From the NCBI GenBank assembly GCA_011524905.1, contig WTJI01000055.1, positions 1 to 64,000 on the forward strand: a DNA stretch of 64,000 nt. Direction: 5' to 3'. The position numbers and the translations under genes are program-made. The notes under the pieces were generated by a model. It worked only from the letters and a program-made list of their open reading frames with translations. It searched no databases and was not told where the DNA came from. This document shows, piece by piece, positions 1 to 8,161 of the stretch (position 1 is its first letter; every line of letters begins with the position of its first letter). Source of the stretch: Flavobacteriales bacterium. GTDB lineage: Bacteria > Bacteroidota > Bacteroidia > Flavobacteriales > Flavobacteriaceae.

Positions 1-1125
1 TTCACCTTTTAAATGTAAATCAAACCAATTGTATATCTGTTCCTCGTAATTTAATCTAGCATCCCCAACAGATCTCTCACCGACAATGGTGTTTTCAGTT
101 GCCCTGGTGTATCGACAATGGAGTGTTGGCGCAATGACTAAGTATTGATTGTCTTTAACAAAATTATTAGCACCTTTTTCTCGAACATGATTGAACAATG
201 CTAAGTTTGGTGATGTGGATACGTCATACCAGGAAACAAACCAAAAGCTTGGGACTCCAAATTTCATGGTGTCATGGTATAGCCCTCCTTCAAACCATGC
301 TTTGTCATTGGGCTTACGAATGATCATTTTGTCAAAAATCTCTTGTTTTCCTTTGACATTTTTAATCACATCCTTGAGTGGTAAGTGTTGAAAAGCCATT
401 TTCCAATCTACTGGCGGATTTTCTGGTGCTAAATCGTAGAATCTTGAAATGCGGATCAAATCTTCTTGTGTTGCACCTGCTGGAATCCTTGGTTTAAATT
501 TGTCCTGCTCCACGCTGTATAGCCATGAATGGAAAAGCAACTGCTCTGCGCCGCCACGGTACCAATTCCCTTGTTCATAATAGGGCCCCACAACGCCTAC
601 ACCCGCACCAAAACCTTGTGGCACCATGGCAGCATGAGAAGGATGATCCAATGCTGCGACTGCCATTTGCCATTCTGCTGTTGAAGAACACCCTAATGTT
701 CCTATTTTACCATTGGACCACTTTTGACTTTGCATCCAATTAAAAGCATCATAACCATCGGTTAAAGGAACGCCTAAAATATCCCATTCGCCTTCAGAAA
801 AATATCTCCCCCTTTCATTTTGGACAACATATGCATAACCTCTTTTCAATGCTTCATAAGCTCTTTCCATAGTCCGAGTACGTTCTTTACCATCACCCCA
901 ACGGTTGAAGTTATAAGGTGTTCTTGAAAATATGATGGGTATTTTTTTGTTGGTTTTCGGTCGATAAATGTCCGTTGCCAAACGAACTCCATCCCGCATG
1001 GGCATCATTACTTTTTCCTCTACAATAGCAATTTCAAGAATCTTTTCTTGGAGGCTTTGCTGCGCAAAACTGTATTTTGAAAAAATAAGTGCTATCAGTA
1101 AAATATTGAAGGTAATGCGTTTCAT
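1..1125 (-). CDS. CocE/NonD-type secreted hydrolase, 5' part only (runs off the window)
   Basis: The minus-strand frame is open from an ATG at 1125 to the window edge, giving 375 codons without a stop; the C-terminus lies outside. The first 22 residues ([10 protein letters not shown], ending FAQQ) form a signal peptide, so the enzyme is probably periplasmic or exported. [13 protein letters not shown] at residues 44-56 and the nucleophile-elbow-like GCSSTAEWQ (Ser147) are typical of the X-Pro dipeptidyl-peptidase/CocE alpha/beta hydrolases, which act on acyl esters or peptides. The Asp and His of the triad cannot be judged because the gene is cut. The natural substrate is unknown; family membership is fairly sure. 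Confidence 0.82.
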   Translation of the reverse strand, partial: MKRITFNILLIALIFSKYSFAQQSLQEKILEIAIVEEKVMMPMRDGVRLATDIYRPKTNKKIPIIFSRTPYNFNRWGDGKERTRTMERAYEALKRGYAYVVQNERGRYFSEGEWDILGVPLTDGYDAFNWMQSQKWSNGKIGTLGCSSTAEWQMAVAALDHPSHAAMVPQGFGAGVGVVGPYYEQGNWYRGGAEQLLFHSWLYSVEQDKFKPRIPAGATQEDLIRISRFYDLAPENPPVDWKMAFQHLPLKDVIKNVKGKQEIFDKMIIRKPNDKAWFEGGLYHDTMKFGVPSFWFVSWYDVSTSPNLALFNHVREKGANNFVKDNQYLVIAPTLHCRYTRATENTIVGERSVGDARLNYEEQIYNWFDLHLKGE

Positions 1126-1642
1126 TTTTTGATTATTTCTTCTAAAATACAGATAATGAATTATATCGCATCTTATTGAATCCATTTCTGCCTAAAAACA
1201 AGTGAATTCTTTGCTTGATAATTTAATTTTAGCCGGAGTGTGTTTTTTGGAAAAATTAGTTTGTTCCTTTATTCAAGGCAGTTAACTGCTATCTTTTGAT
1301 TGCTGGAGTTCATCTCTCAATGATTCATGTGTTAAATTTATGAAAATTAAAATCTCACTTCATAAAAATAGGTTCCTCCACATTTGAATATAGATGACCC
1401 CAAAATTCTAATTTTAGTATGCTCAACCAAACGATTACATGGAATAAATGATATTTGAATTAGGGTTCTAATTATTTAATTATCAGTTTAATAATTTTCG
1501 CTAGTATCTTTTTTTATTAAATAAAATCTAGTGGATAAATGATTTTTTTAAAGTCAAGTTTATGAGAAAGTGATTTTCGACCAACATATTATTTTGCTTT
1601 ATTATTAAAATAGGCTAAATTGATAATCAAAAATTAAATATT
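1126..1642. other. AT-rich intergenic region between divergent genes
   Basis: A 517-base gap separates the hydrolase start from the aldehyde dehydrogenase start. It is very AT-rich and has no credible ORF. A perfect 12-base palindrome, GCAGTTAACTGC, lies at 1278-1289 and could be a regulator site. A weak -7-like TTATTTTG lies near 1588, but no matching -33 box was found. Nothing else recognisable is present. Confidence 0.5.
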
Positions 1643-3139
1643 ATGGGATATTCAAAACCAAAATTCAATGCTCATTACGACAATTTTATAGGTGGTAAAT
1701 TTGTAAAACCTATTGATGGTGAGTATTTTGAAAATCATTCTCCAATTGACAATTCTTTAATTGCAAAATACCCTCGTTCTAAAAGCGGTGATGTAGAAAT
1801 GGCACTCGATGCCGCAAATGACGCTAAGGAGTCTTGGGGTAATACCTCAGTAACAGAACGGGCAACTCTATTAAATAAGGTAGCTGATATTATTGAAGCG
1901 CATCTGGAGGAGTTTGCACTTGTTGAAACATGTGATAATGGTAAATCTATCAGAGAAACTATAAATGCTGATATCCCATTGTCAGTTGATCATTGGCGAT
2001 ATTTTGCAAGCTGTATACGTGCTGAAGAGGGAAGTGCTACAGAATTGGATTCTAATACTGTTTCTATCAATATAAAAGAGCCTATTGGTGTCGTTGGGCA
2101 AATAATACCATGGAATTTTCCATTACTGATGCTTTCATGGAAACTCCCTCCAGCTCTAGCAACTGGAAACTGTGTTGTATTAAAGCCAGCAGAACAAACC
2201 CCGTCATCAGCAGCGCTTTTAATGGAAAAAATTGCTGATGTATTTCCTCCAGGTGTTCTAAATGTAGTCTACGGTTTTGGACCTGAAGCTGGAAAACCAT
2301 TGGCTTCAAGCAGCAAAGTAGATAAAGTTGCATTTACAGGCGAAACAACAACAGGACAACTAATTATGCAATATGCATCAAAAAACCTAAATCCTGTGAC
2401 AATGGAATTGGGCGGGAAGTCTCCTAATATATTCTTCAACAGTGTAATGGACCACGATGATGAATTTCTTGACAAAGCAATTGAAGGAGCTGTAATGTTT
2501 GCTTTTAATCAGGGTGAAGTATGTACTTGTCCTTCAAGACTTTTAATTCAAGAAGATATTTATGATTCATTTATAGAAAAAGTAGTTGAAAGAACAAAAG
2601 CTATAATACAGGGTTCTCCTTATGACTCCAACACAATGATTGGAGCTCAAGCTTCAAATGATCAATATGAGAAAATTCTTTCTTACATAAACATTGGCAA
2701 AGAAGAAGGTGCTAAGATATTATGTGGCGGTTCAGCAAATCAAGAAGGTGATTTGTCAAAGGGTTACTATATTCAACCAACAATACTAGAAGGGCATAAC
2801 AAAATGCGTGTTTTTCAAGAGGAGATATTTGGTCCTGTAGTGTGTGTCACTAAGTTTAAAGATGAAAAAGAGGCTCTTGAAATAGCAAATGATACTTTAT
2901 ATGGTCTGGGTGCAGGAGTTTGGACTAGGGATGCTCATCAATTATATCAAATTCCAAGAGCTATAAAAGCTGGAAGAGTTTGGGTAAATTGTTATCATGC
3001 CTATCCTGCACACGCTCCGTTTGGAGGGTACAAAAAATCAGGTTTTGGAAGAGAAACACATCAAATGATGATGTCACATTATAGACAAACAAAAAACATG
3101 CTTGTTTCTTATGACAAAAATAAGTTAGGGTTTTTCTAG
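1643..3139 (+). CDS. NAD-dependent aldehyde dehydrogenase (acetaldehyde dehydrogenase type)
   Basis: This 498-residue protein is a full-length ALDH superfamily enzyme that oxidises an aldehyde to the acid in the cytoplasm. The general base is Glu255 in MELGGKSPN and the catalytic nucleophile is Cys294 in [18 protein letters not shown] marks the cofactor fold. The sequence resembles the ExaC/AcoD/AldA acetaldehyde-type branch. Support comes from the next gene, a DUF779 protein, which commonly follows this branch. Base composition is visibly lower in GC than in the biosynthetic operons further right, which may mean a different origin. The exact aldehyde is inferred, not shown. Confidence 0.88.
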   Translation: MGYSKPKFNAHYDNFIGGKFVKPIDGEYFENHSPIDNSLIAKYPRSKSGDVEMALDAANDAKESWGNTSVTERATLLNKVADIIEAHLEEFALVETCDNGKSIRETINADIPLSVDHWRYFASCIRAEEGSATELDSNTVSINIKEPIGVVGQIIPWNFPLLMLSWKLPPALATGNCVVLKPAEQTPSSAALLMEKIADVFPPGVLNVVYGFGPEAGKPLASSSKVDKVAFTGETTTGQLIMQYASKNLNPVTMELGGKSPNIFFNSVMDHDDEFLDKAIEGAVMFAFNQGEVCTCPSRLLIQEDIYDSFIEKVVERTKAIIQGSPYDSNTMIGAQASNDQYEKILSYINIGKEEGAKILCGGSANQEGDLSKGYYIQPTILEGHNKMRVFQEEIFGPVVCVTKFKDEKEALEIANDTLYGLGAGVWTRDAHQLYQIPRAIKAGRVWVNCYHAYPAHAPFGGYKKSGFGRETHQMMMSHYRQTKNMLVSYDKNKLGFF

Positions 3140-3154
3140 AATTATTAGATTTGA

Positions 3155-3172
3155 GGGGGTTGAGAAGCCCCC
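3155..3172 (+). other. Intercistronic hairpin between ALDH and DUF779 genes
   Basis: A stem of five G-C pairs (GGGGG at 3155-3159, CCCCC at 3168-3172) with an 8-base loop sits 15 bases after the ALDH stop and 16 bases before the DUF779 start. There is only a weak downstream T-run, after AAATA. It could be a leaky terminator or an mRNA-stability element that lowers the second gene relative to the first. Confidence 0.45.
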
Positions 3173-3187
3173 TTAAATATTTTTGTT

Positions 3188-3544
3188 ATGAATAGAATAG
3201 AGATTACTGCAAAGGCAACAAAAATTGTTGATCGATTGAAGGAAGAAAATGGTGAACTAATTTTTCATCAAAGTGGTGGATGTTGCGATGGTTCATCCCC
3301 AATGATTTTCCCAAAAGAAGATATGTATCTAGATGATAGTGATATTTTAATGGGAACGATTGCTGATGTCGATTTCTATATGAATAAAGATCAGTATGAA
3401 TATTGGAAGCATACTCATTTGACAATTGATATAACAGAGGGTAGAGGTTCTAGTTTTTCTCTCGAGATACCCCTAGGAGTAAGGTTCATTGTTCATTCTC
3501 GACTATTAAATAATGAAGAGTTGTCTTATTTTAATCTGATTTGA
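3188..3544 (+). CDS. DUF779 domain protein
   Basis: This is a small cytosolic protein of 118 residues without a signal peptide or membrane segment. The motif SGGCCDGSSPM at residues 29-39, with a Cys32-Cys33 pair, is the hallmark of DUF779. The family is known mainly from its habit of sitting beside acetaldehyde-type dehydrogenases, as here, 48 bases downstream. Its biochemical role is not established to my knowledge; a metal-, thiol- or aldehyde-related accessory role is inferred from the conserved Cys pair and the pairing. It is probably cotranscribed with the dehydrogenase. Confidence 0.82.
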   Translation: MNRIEITAKATKIVDRLKEENGELIFHQSGGCCDGSSPMIFPKEDMYLDDSDILMGTIADVDFYMNKDQYEYWKHTHLTIDITEGRGSSFSLEIPLGVRFIVHSRLLNNEELSYFNLI

Positions 3545-3756
3545 ACAAAACAGTAAAGAATATAAATATTTTAGAGATGCTAAAAGCTATTACAGTGTGA
3601 ATGTATTTTAAATTTTAAAGCATCCGATCCCATCCTTCTATCCCTCTTCATACCCCTACAAAACACCCTCATTTTACTCCATCGTGAAATGTATCCTAGC
3701 CCAATCACAGCGAAGGTTCCCAGCTGATTTCAATTGTGGGCAAACCTGTGAAAATA
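3545..3756. other. Intergenic region left of the integrase relic
   Basis: No credible ORF or RNA gene was found here. Together with the relic and the hairpin it makes a roughly 470-base gap between the DUF779 gene and the tRNA-Ser gene. No second copy of the tRNA 3' end that would mark an attachment site was seen here or elsewhere to the left. Confidence 0.4.
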
Positions 3757-3954
3757 TCAGAAGTCAATAACGGTTGATTTACATAGTATTATGAGTGTAA
3801 CACTGCTAAAAAAAGTGAATTTGTGGACCTTTCCGTTGTAGCGGAACCAGACGTACCAGCTACCTTTTTTTGCTTTGTAAAGCTTTGGTATTGTGTAGTT
3901 TACTTTCGTTTTATAAAAATTATAAAAGCTCACAAAAGCAGAGAAAACATACAA
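3757..3954 (-). pseudogene. Relic of a tyrosine-recombinase (integrase) N-terminus
   Basis: Within this 65-codon open stretch, the part at 3817-3903 encodes NYTIPKLYKAKKG, then WYVWFRYNGKVHKF. That is the characteristic start of Bacteroidota phage/ICE-type integrases (a Y-x-I-P-K-x-Y stretch followed by WYV.F.Y). Both flanks are unrelated in sequence, and the SAM-like and catalytic domains (R..HxxR..Y) are absent, so this is a fragment. It lies about 110 bases beyond the 3' end of the tRNA-Ser gene, the usual place for an integrase beside its attachment site. The recognition rests on about 30 residues, so it is moderately sure. Confidence 0.5.
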
Positions 3955-3973
3955 AAAACTGTAACCCTTAGAA

Positions 3974-4004
3974 TTGCAACCTCTTGATTAACAAGAGGCT
4001 GCAA
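3974..4004 (-). terminator. Strong hairpin just after the tRNA-Ser 3' end
   Basis: CCTCTTG (3980-3986) pairs with CAAGAGG (3992-3998) around a 5-base loop. After one mismatch the stem continues as TTGCA (3974-3978) with TGCAA (4000-4004). It starts 7 bases past the tRNA 3' end in the direction of tRNA transcription. No T-run follows, so it may be a terminator with a poor tail, an RNA-processing stem, or part of the old attachment site. Confidence 0.4.
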
Positions 4005-4011
4005 GGGCTAG

Positions 4012-4096
4012 CGGAGAAAGAGGGATTCGAACCCCCGGAGGTGTGACCCTCAACAGTTTTCAAGACTGCCGCATTCGACCACTCTGCCATTTCTCC
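4012..4096 (-). tRNA. tRNA-Ser (anticodon UGA)
   Basis: Read on the minus strand, the 5' arm GGAGAAA pairs with the 3' arm TTTCTCC, the T-arm carries GGTTCGAATCC, and a long variable arm is present, as in serine tRNAs. The anticodon loop CTTGAAA places UGA as anticodon, reading UCA-type serine codons. The length is 85 bases with G as discriminator; CCA is not encoded. The 3' end is a likely attachment site, as shown by the integrase relic beside it. Confidence 0.95.
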
Positions 4097-4190
4097 TTTG
4101 CGCTGCAAATATAGGATGCTTTTTCTGTATTTAAAAACCAAAGTTCTATTCCTTTCTACTTTTCAAATGGGAAGGTATTATATTTACCCC

Positions 4191-4946
4191 ATGGACACAC
4201 TTATGGAAATCCTTTTACTGGTAGGTGTAGGTTTTTTGGCTGGTGTTATCAATACCCTTGCTGGTGGTGGTTCACTCATTACCTTACCTGTATTAATTTT
4301 CTTAGGTCTCCCACCAGCTGTTGCCAACGGTACCAATCGAATTGCTATTGTCATTCAATCTCTATTTGGCAGTCTAGGTTATCAAAGCAAGGGCTATCCA
4401 CCAAATCGATTTACATTTTTATTGGGTTTATCGGCATCAGTAGGCGCATTGATAGGCGCCCGAATTGCCATTGACATTGAGGGGGCTTTGTTTAATAAAA
4501 TCTTAGCTGTCATTATGATTGTTGTTGTAGGACTAATTGTCGCAAGTCCTAAAAAAAACCTACTGAACAAGACGCAACGTCTGACAGGCAAATACCTAGT
4601 AATGGGCTTGATAGGCTTTTTCTGTATTGGAATTTATGGTGGATTTATCAATGCAGGAATTGGTTTTGTGATTATGCTCTTTTTAACACAGATCAACCAA
4701 ATAGACTTGATTCGTACCAACGCAACTAAGGTCACTGTTGTTTGTGTTTATAGCGTTTTTGCTTTGGGCACCTTTGCATGGGATGGCAAAGTGGACTGGC
4801 TTTTGGGTATTTGGATGGCTTTAGGTACTTCTTTAGGCGCATGGTTAACCAGTCGTTGGTCTGTAAAAAAAGGAGAACGCGTGGTTAAAATAGCCCTGTT
4901 GATTATGGTTTCTGCTATGGCCGTCAAGCTTTGGTTTTTCGACTAA
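4191..4946 (+). CDS. TSUP family membrane transporter (TauE/SafE-like)
   Basis: From the ATG at 4191 the protein has 251 residues and about eight hydrophobic segments. The N-terminal GVINTLAGGGSLITLP and the later GIYGGFINAGIGF are the two half-repeat signatures of the TauE/SafE (TSUP) family, which exports small sulfur-containing or organic anions such as sulfite or sulfoacetate. The frame is open further upstream, but those codons would overlap the tRNA, so the later start was chosen. The substrate is unknown. The gene is convergent with ribB and overlaps it by 4 bases. Confidence 0.85.
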   Translation: MDTLMEILLLVGVGFLAGVINTLAGGGSLITLPVLIFLGLPPAVANGTNRIAIVIQSLFGSLGYQSKGYPPNRFTFLLGLSASVGALIGARIAIDIEGALFNKILAVIMIVVVGLIVASPKKNLLNKTQRLTGKYLVMGLIGFFCIGIYGGFINAGIGFVIMLFLTQINQIDLIRTNATKVTVVCVYSVFALGTFAWDGKVDWLLGIWMALGTSLGAWLTSRWSVKKGERVVKIALLIMVSAMAVKLWFFD

Positions 4947-6070
4947 TATTGGACGTAGCTGTCAATTTCTAAGCCATAGCCCGTAAGTCCAACCCGAGGT
5001 TTTTGCGAAGAATTTGTCATCACTTTGAGTTTGTTGATCTTTAGGTCGTGAAGAATCTGTGCCCCAATCCCAAAATCTCTTTCATCCATTGGTAGGGGTG
5101 GGGCTTTGTCAACAATTCCTTCTTTTTGAATTTGAGTTAGTTGTTCGATTCGGGACAACAAATTTTCAGCGGCTTGATGGTGTTGAATAAATAGTACAGC
5201 CCCTTTTCCTTCTTGATTGATCCGGTTAAATATGTCCTCCAAACGCCGATCGATACCAGTTGTTAATAAACTCAATATATCGTCACTAATTCGTGTTGAG
5301 TTGATGCGAGTAAGTATGGGTTCACCAATTTCCCACTTGCCGGTGGTAAGGGCAATATGAATTTGTTTTGTGGTTGTCTGTTCATAAGCACGCATTCGAA
5401 AGTAGCCAAATCGCGTCTGTATTTCATGGTCAATTTTTTTTAAAATCAGACTATCATGTTGCATGCGATAGGAGACTAGGTCTTCTATGGAAACAATTTT
5501 TAAGTCAAATTTTTTGGCCACTTGCATCAGTTGGGGTAGGCGGGCCATTGTCCCGTCTTCGTTCATGATCTCTACAATTACGCCAGCAGGTTTAAATCCC
5601 GCCAAGCGGGCAAAATCAATCGCTGCTTCTGTATGTCCTGTTCTTCGAAGCACCCCACCCGATTTAGCGATCAAGGGGAAAATATGACCAGGTCTCGACA
5701 ACTGATGCCCTTGGGTTTGCGGATCAACCAGGGCTTGAATGGTTTTGGCCCGATCAGCAGCAGAAATACCTGTTGTGATTCCATTGCCTTTTAAATCGAC
5801 TGAAACCGTGAATGCCGTTTCCATAGGGTCGGTATTATTGGTCACCATCCGATCCAATTGTAGTTCTTGGCATCGTTTTTCTGTCAAAGGGGCACAAATC
5901 AGACCCCGACCATGGGTAGCCATAAAATTGATGGTTTCGGGAGTGACTGTTTCTGCTGCCGCCAAAAAATCTCCCTCATTTTCTCTGTTTTCATCATCAA
6001 CGACGATAATCACTTCTCCATTCTTGATGGCTTTGATGGCCTCGGGTATGCTATGTAACTTGGTAGACAT
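4943..6070 (-). CDS. ribB: 3,4-dihydroxy-2-butanone-4-phosphate synthase with a degenerate GTP cyclohydrolase II domain
   Basis: The N-terminal half is RibB, which converts ribulose 5-phosphate to the four-carbon precursor of riboflavin; [10 protein letters not shown] and the [11 protein letters not shown] region carry its acidic metal-binding and active-site residues. The C-terminal half follows the cyclohydrolase II fold as far as [10 protein letters not shown] and GYGLEI. Where active enzymes have the three zinc cysteines and the EGRGIGL segment it has [10 protein letters not shown] and QHHQAAEN. The second half is therefore predicted inactive, and a separate RibA should exist elsewhere. 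At 375 residues the protein is somewhat shorter than typical RibBA. It is last in the ftsK-lolA-lptF/G run. Confidence 0.88.
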   Translation of the reverse strand: MSTKLHSIPEAIKAIKNGEVIIVVDDENRENEGDFLAAAETVTPETINFMATHGRGLICAPLTEKRCQELQLDRMVTNNTDPMETAFTVSVDLKGNGITTGISAADRAKTIQALVDPQTQGHQLSRPGHIFPLIAKSGGVLRRTGHTEAAIDFARLAGFKPAGVIVEIMNEDGTMARLPQLMQVAKKFDLKIVSIEDLVSYRMQHDSLILKKIDHEIQTRFGYFRMRAYEQTTTKQIHIALTTGKWEIGEPILTRINSTRISDDILSLLTTGIDRRLEDIFNRINQEGKGAVLFIQHHQAAENLLSRIEQLTQIQKEGIVDKAPPLPMDERDFGIGAQILHDLKINKLKVMTNSSQKPRVGLTGYGLEIDSYVQY

Positions 6071-6073
6071 GTT

Positions 6074-7522
6074 TTATGCTTTGTTCGGGCCAAAATACTT
6101 GGCGTAAAAGTTGGTTATGGGAACTGTAACGACGTCTAAATTGATAAAACCTTTGTCAGTAGACGCTCTTTGGGTAAGATAAAATGCTATGGGTCCAAAA
6201 ATAAAGGTCGATATCCAACAGGCAACATCTGGTGAAATACTATTGTCTTCTGCAGCATTTTTACCAAACAAACCTATGTAGTGGTAGGTTAGAAATATAA
6301 TTACCGCTAAAACTAAGGGTAATCCAAAGCCCCCTTTTCGAATGATAGCACCCAAAGAGGCCCCAATTAAAAACAATATAATCGAAGCAAATACCAAAGT
6401 GTATTTATCATTTCTTGTAATAATGTGTAGGTTTATAAACTTTTGCATGACAAAAAATGATTTCTTTTTAGACTCCAAATTTGAGAGCTTTCGGCGGACT
6501 TTTACCTGAGCACCCTGAGTGATTTCTATCCACTCATAATTTTTAGAAACCTTTGCAAAGTTCAATACGTTGGCCATTAATAAACTATCTGAATTTTGGG
6601 TTACTTTCTCTTTAACTTCAATTCCTCTCGACGGGGCTGTCTGATTAAAGTTTGATGCAAAAGTGAGTTTTTGTTCCTTAAACAGGTCTTGTAAAGAGTC
6701 TATATTTTGATTGAGTTGTTCAATTTTTTGCATCCGAAAAGTGCTTCTATAATTTTCTTCTTCCAGATCAATATTATTGAACTCTGAAAGGTCAATATTC
6801 ATATTATATTGCTCAAAAGCTACTTTGGCATGCGGGTGTCGCAGCCTTTCATCTCCCTTTTTAGGTTGAATGATTTCATATCGATTGCCTTCATATAGTA
6901 CCAATTGGAGCATTGCATCAGAGGTCTCACTTTTTAGTTCTCCTTTTTTGGCTTTGATTACGATATTGTTTCTTTTGTCAGGCGTTTTTTCATGGATGAT
7001 TACGTCTTCCAAAAAGCGGTCATTGTCTCCAAATTTCTTTTCTACTTTAATAGAAATACTTCCTAGATCATTAAAAATTCCCTCGCGGATGGCTAATGCT
7101 GGCTTTAGTTTGGCTAGGTTTTTTCTCAGGTTGTAAGATTTTAATTCGCCATAAGGGATGATGTGATTGGAAAAGTAAAAAGAACCAATCCCAAGTAAAA
7201 CATGAAATACGATCAGCCCTCGCATGGCGCGAAGAAGTGATATGCCTGTTGATTTCATGGCGGCAAACTCATAATTTTCTGCTAAGTCTCCATAGGTCAT
7301 TAAAGAGGCTAGCAGAACCGAGAGCGGGAGTACCAAAGGAACCAACTTGGGAGAATAGTACAATAGAAAGCGAAGTATGATTGAAATATCTAATCCTTTA
7401 CCTGCTAAATCATCTACAAAAAGCCAAAAGGTCTGTATGATGAAGATAATCATACAGATTGCAAAGACCCCAATGAGTCTCTGAAGATAACTGGACAATA
7501 TATATCTATCTATTATTTTCAA
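6074..7522 (-). CDS. LptF/LptG family permease of the LPS export ABC transporter
   Basis: This 482-residue inner-membrane protein starts [20 protein letters not shown], the typical N-terminus of YjgP/YjgQ (LptF/LptG) permeases. Membrane segments cluster at the N-terminus (residues about 10-120) and the C-terminus (about 370-460), with a large periplasmic domain between them. With LptB and its partner permease it would extract lipopolysaccharide from the inner membrane. F and G cannot be told apart with confidence. Its start overlaps the lolA stop by 4 bases, implying translational coupling and an envelope-biogenesis operon. Confidence 0.9.
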   Translation of the reverse strand: MKIIDRYILSSYLQRLIGVFAICMIIFIIQTFWLFVDDLAGKGLDISIILRFLLYYSPKLVPLVLPLSVLLASLMTYGDLAENYEFAAMKSTGISLLRAMRGLIVFHVLLGIGSFYFSNHIIPYGELKSYNLRKNLAKLKPALAIREGIFNDLGSISIKVEKKFGDNDRFLEDVIIHEKTPDKRNNIVIKAKKGELKSETSDAMLQLVLYEGNRYEIIQPKKGDERLRHPHAKVAFEQYNMNIDLSEFNNIDLEEENYRSTFRMQKIEQLNQNIDSLQDLFKEQKLTFASNFNQTAPSRGIEVKEKVTQNSDSLLMANVLNFAKVSKNYEWIEITQGAQVKVRRKLSNLESKKKSFFVMQKFINLHIITRNDKYTLVFASIILFLIGASLGAIIRKGGFGLPLVLAVIIFLTYHYIGLFGKNAAEDNSISPDVACWISTFIFGPIAFYLTQRASTDKGFINLDVVTVPITNFYAKYFGPNKA

Positions 7523-8160
7523 AAGGCTTCATTAATAAAATAGTCTGGATATCGACTAGCATCAAACTGAAAAAAATCTTCAGCTAAGGGGATGTTTTTC
7601 ACCAAGTCCTTTAGGGTTAAAGTAGTACGGGTGGTGTTTTTTCCAATTTCTATCAAGCGGTAAATGGAAGATTGAGCCACATCAATCCCCAATAAAAGAT
7701 ATTCTATATCAGGATTTTCTGTAGTAGGAGTCAGTTTGACAAATTGGATGGAACGCCCCAAAACATTTTGCGTAATATCCCAGCGGTAATCATATCCTTC
7801 TTTATAGAAGTACAGAAGTTGACTAGGATTGATGGCTATATCTTCATTATCTTCTGGATTGGAAATCGTTATTTCTTCGTTGTCTGGCACCACTGTGTAG
7901 AGTTGTTTCCCGTCAAATAATTGTTGAACATCGGTCATATCCAAACGATATTTTTCTTGAGCGACAGTGACAGTTCCTTCCGTTTCTTGACGGATTTTTT
8001 CTTGTTGATTTTCTAAAATATAAGTAAACCCAAATTGTAGGTTTTCAGCGGCATTCATGGTTTCAGCCACTTTGTCCAACAGATTTTTAGCTTTGGTTGA
8101 GGTTTGTGCTTCTAAGGAAAAGAAACAAAGTATGGCTAGCGAAAATATTATTTTTTTCAT
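7519..8160 (-). CDS. LolA-like outer-membrane lipoprotein carrier
   Basis: The chosen start at 8160 gives 213 residues beginning MKKIIFSLAILCFFSLEAQ, a clean signal peptide; an ATG five codons upstream would overlap the ftsK stop. The mature protein has the LolA pattern, with an early amphipathic stretch (LLDKVAETMNAAENLQF), GTVTVAQEKYRLDM, and FDGKQLYTVVPDNEEI typical of the half-barrel that shields lipoprotein acyl chains in the periplasm. It sits between ftsK and an Lpt permease, an arrangement seen in other flavobacteria. It overlaps the next gene by 4 bases. Confidence 0.85.
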   Translation of the reverse strand: MKKIIFSLAILCFFSLEAQTSTKAKNLLDKVAETMNAAENLQFGFTYILENQQEKIRQETEGTVTVAQEKYRLDMTDVQQLFDGKQLYTVVPDNEEITISNPEDNEDIAINPSQLLYFYKEGYDYRWDITQNVLGRSIQFVKLTPTTENPDIEYLLLGIDVAQSSIYRLIEIGKNTTRTTLTLKDLVKNIPLAEDFFQFDASRYPDYFINEAF

Positions 8161-8161
8161 G

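Noticed and set aside
5739-6107. 122-codon plus-strand ORF over ribB
   Set aside because: It is antisense to the clearly conserved RibB domain.
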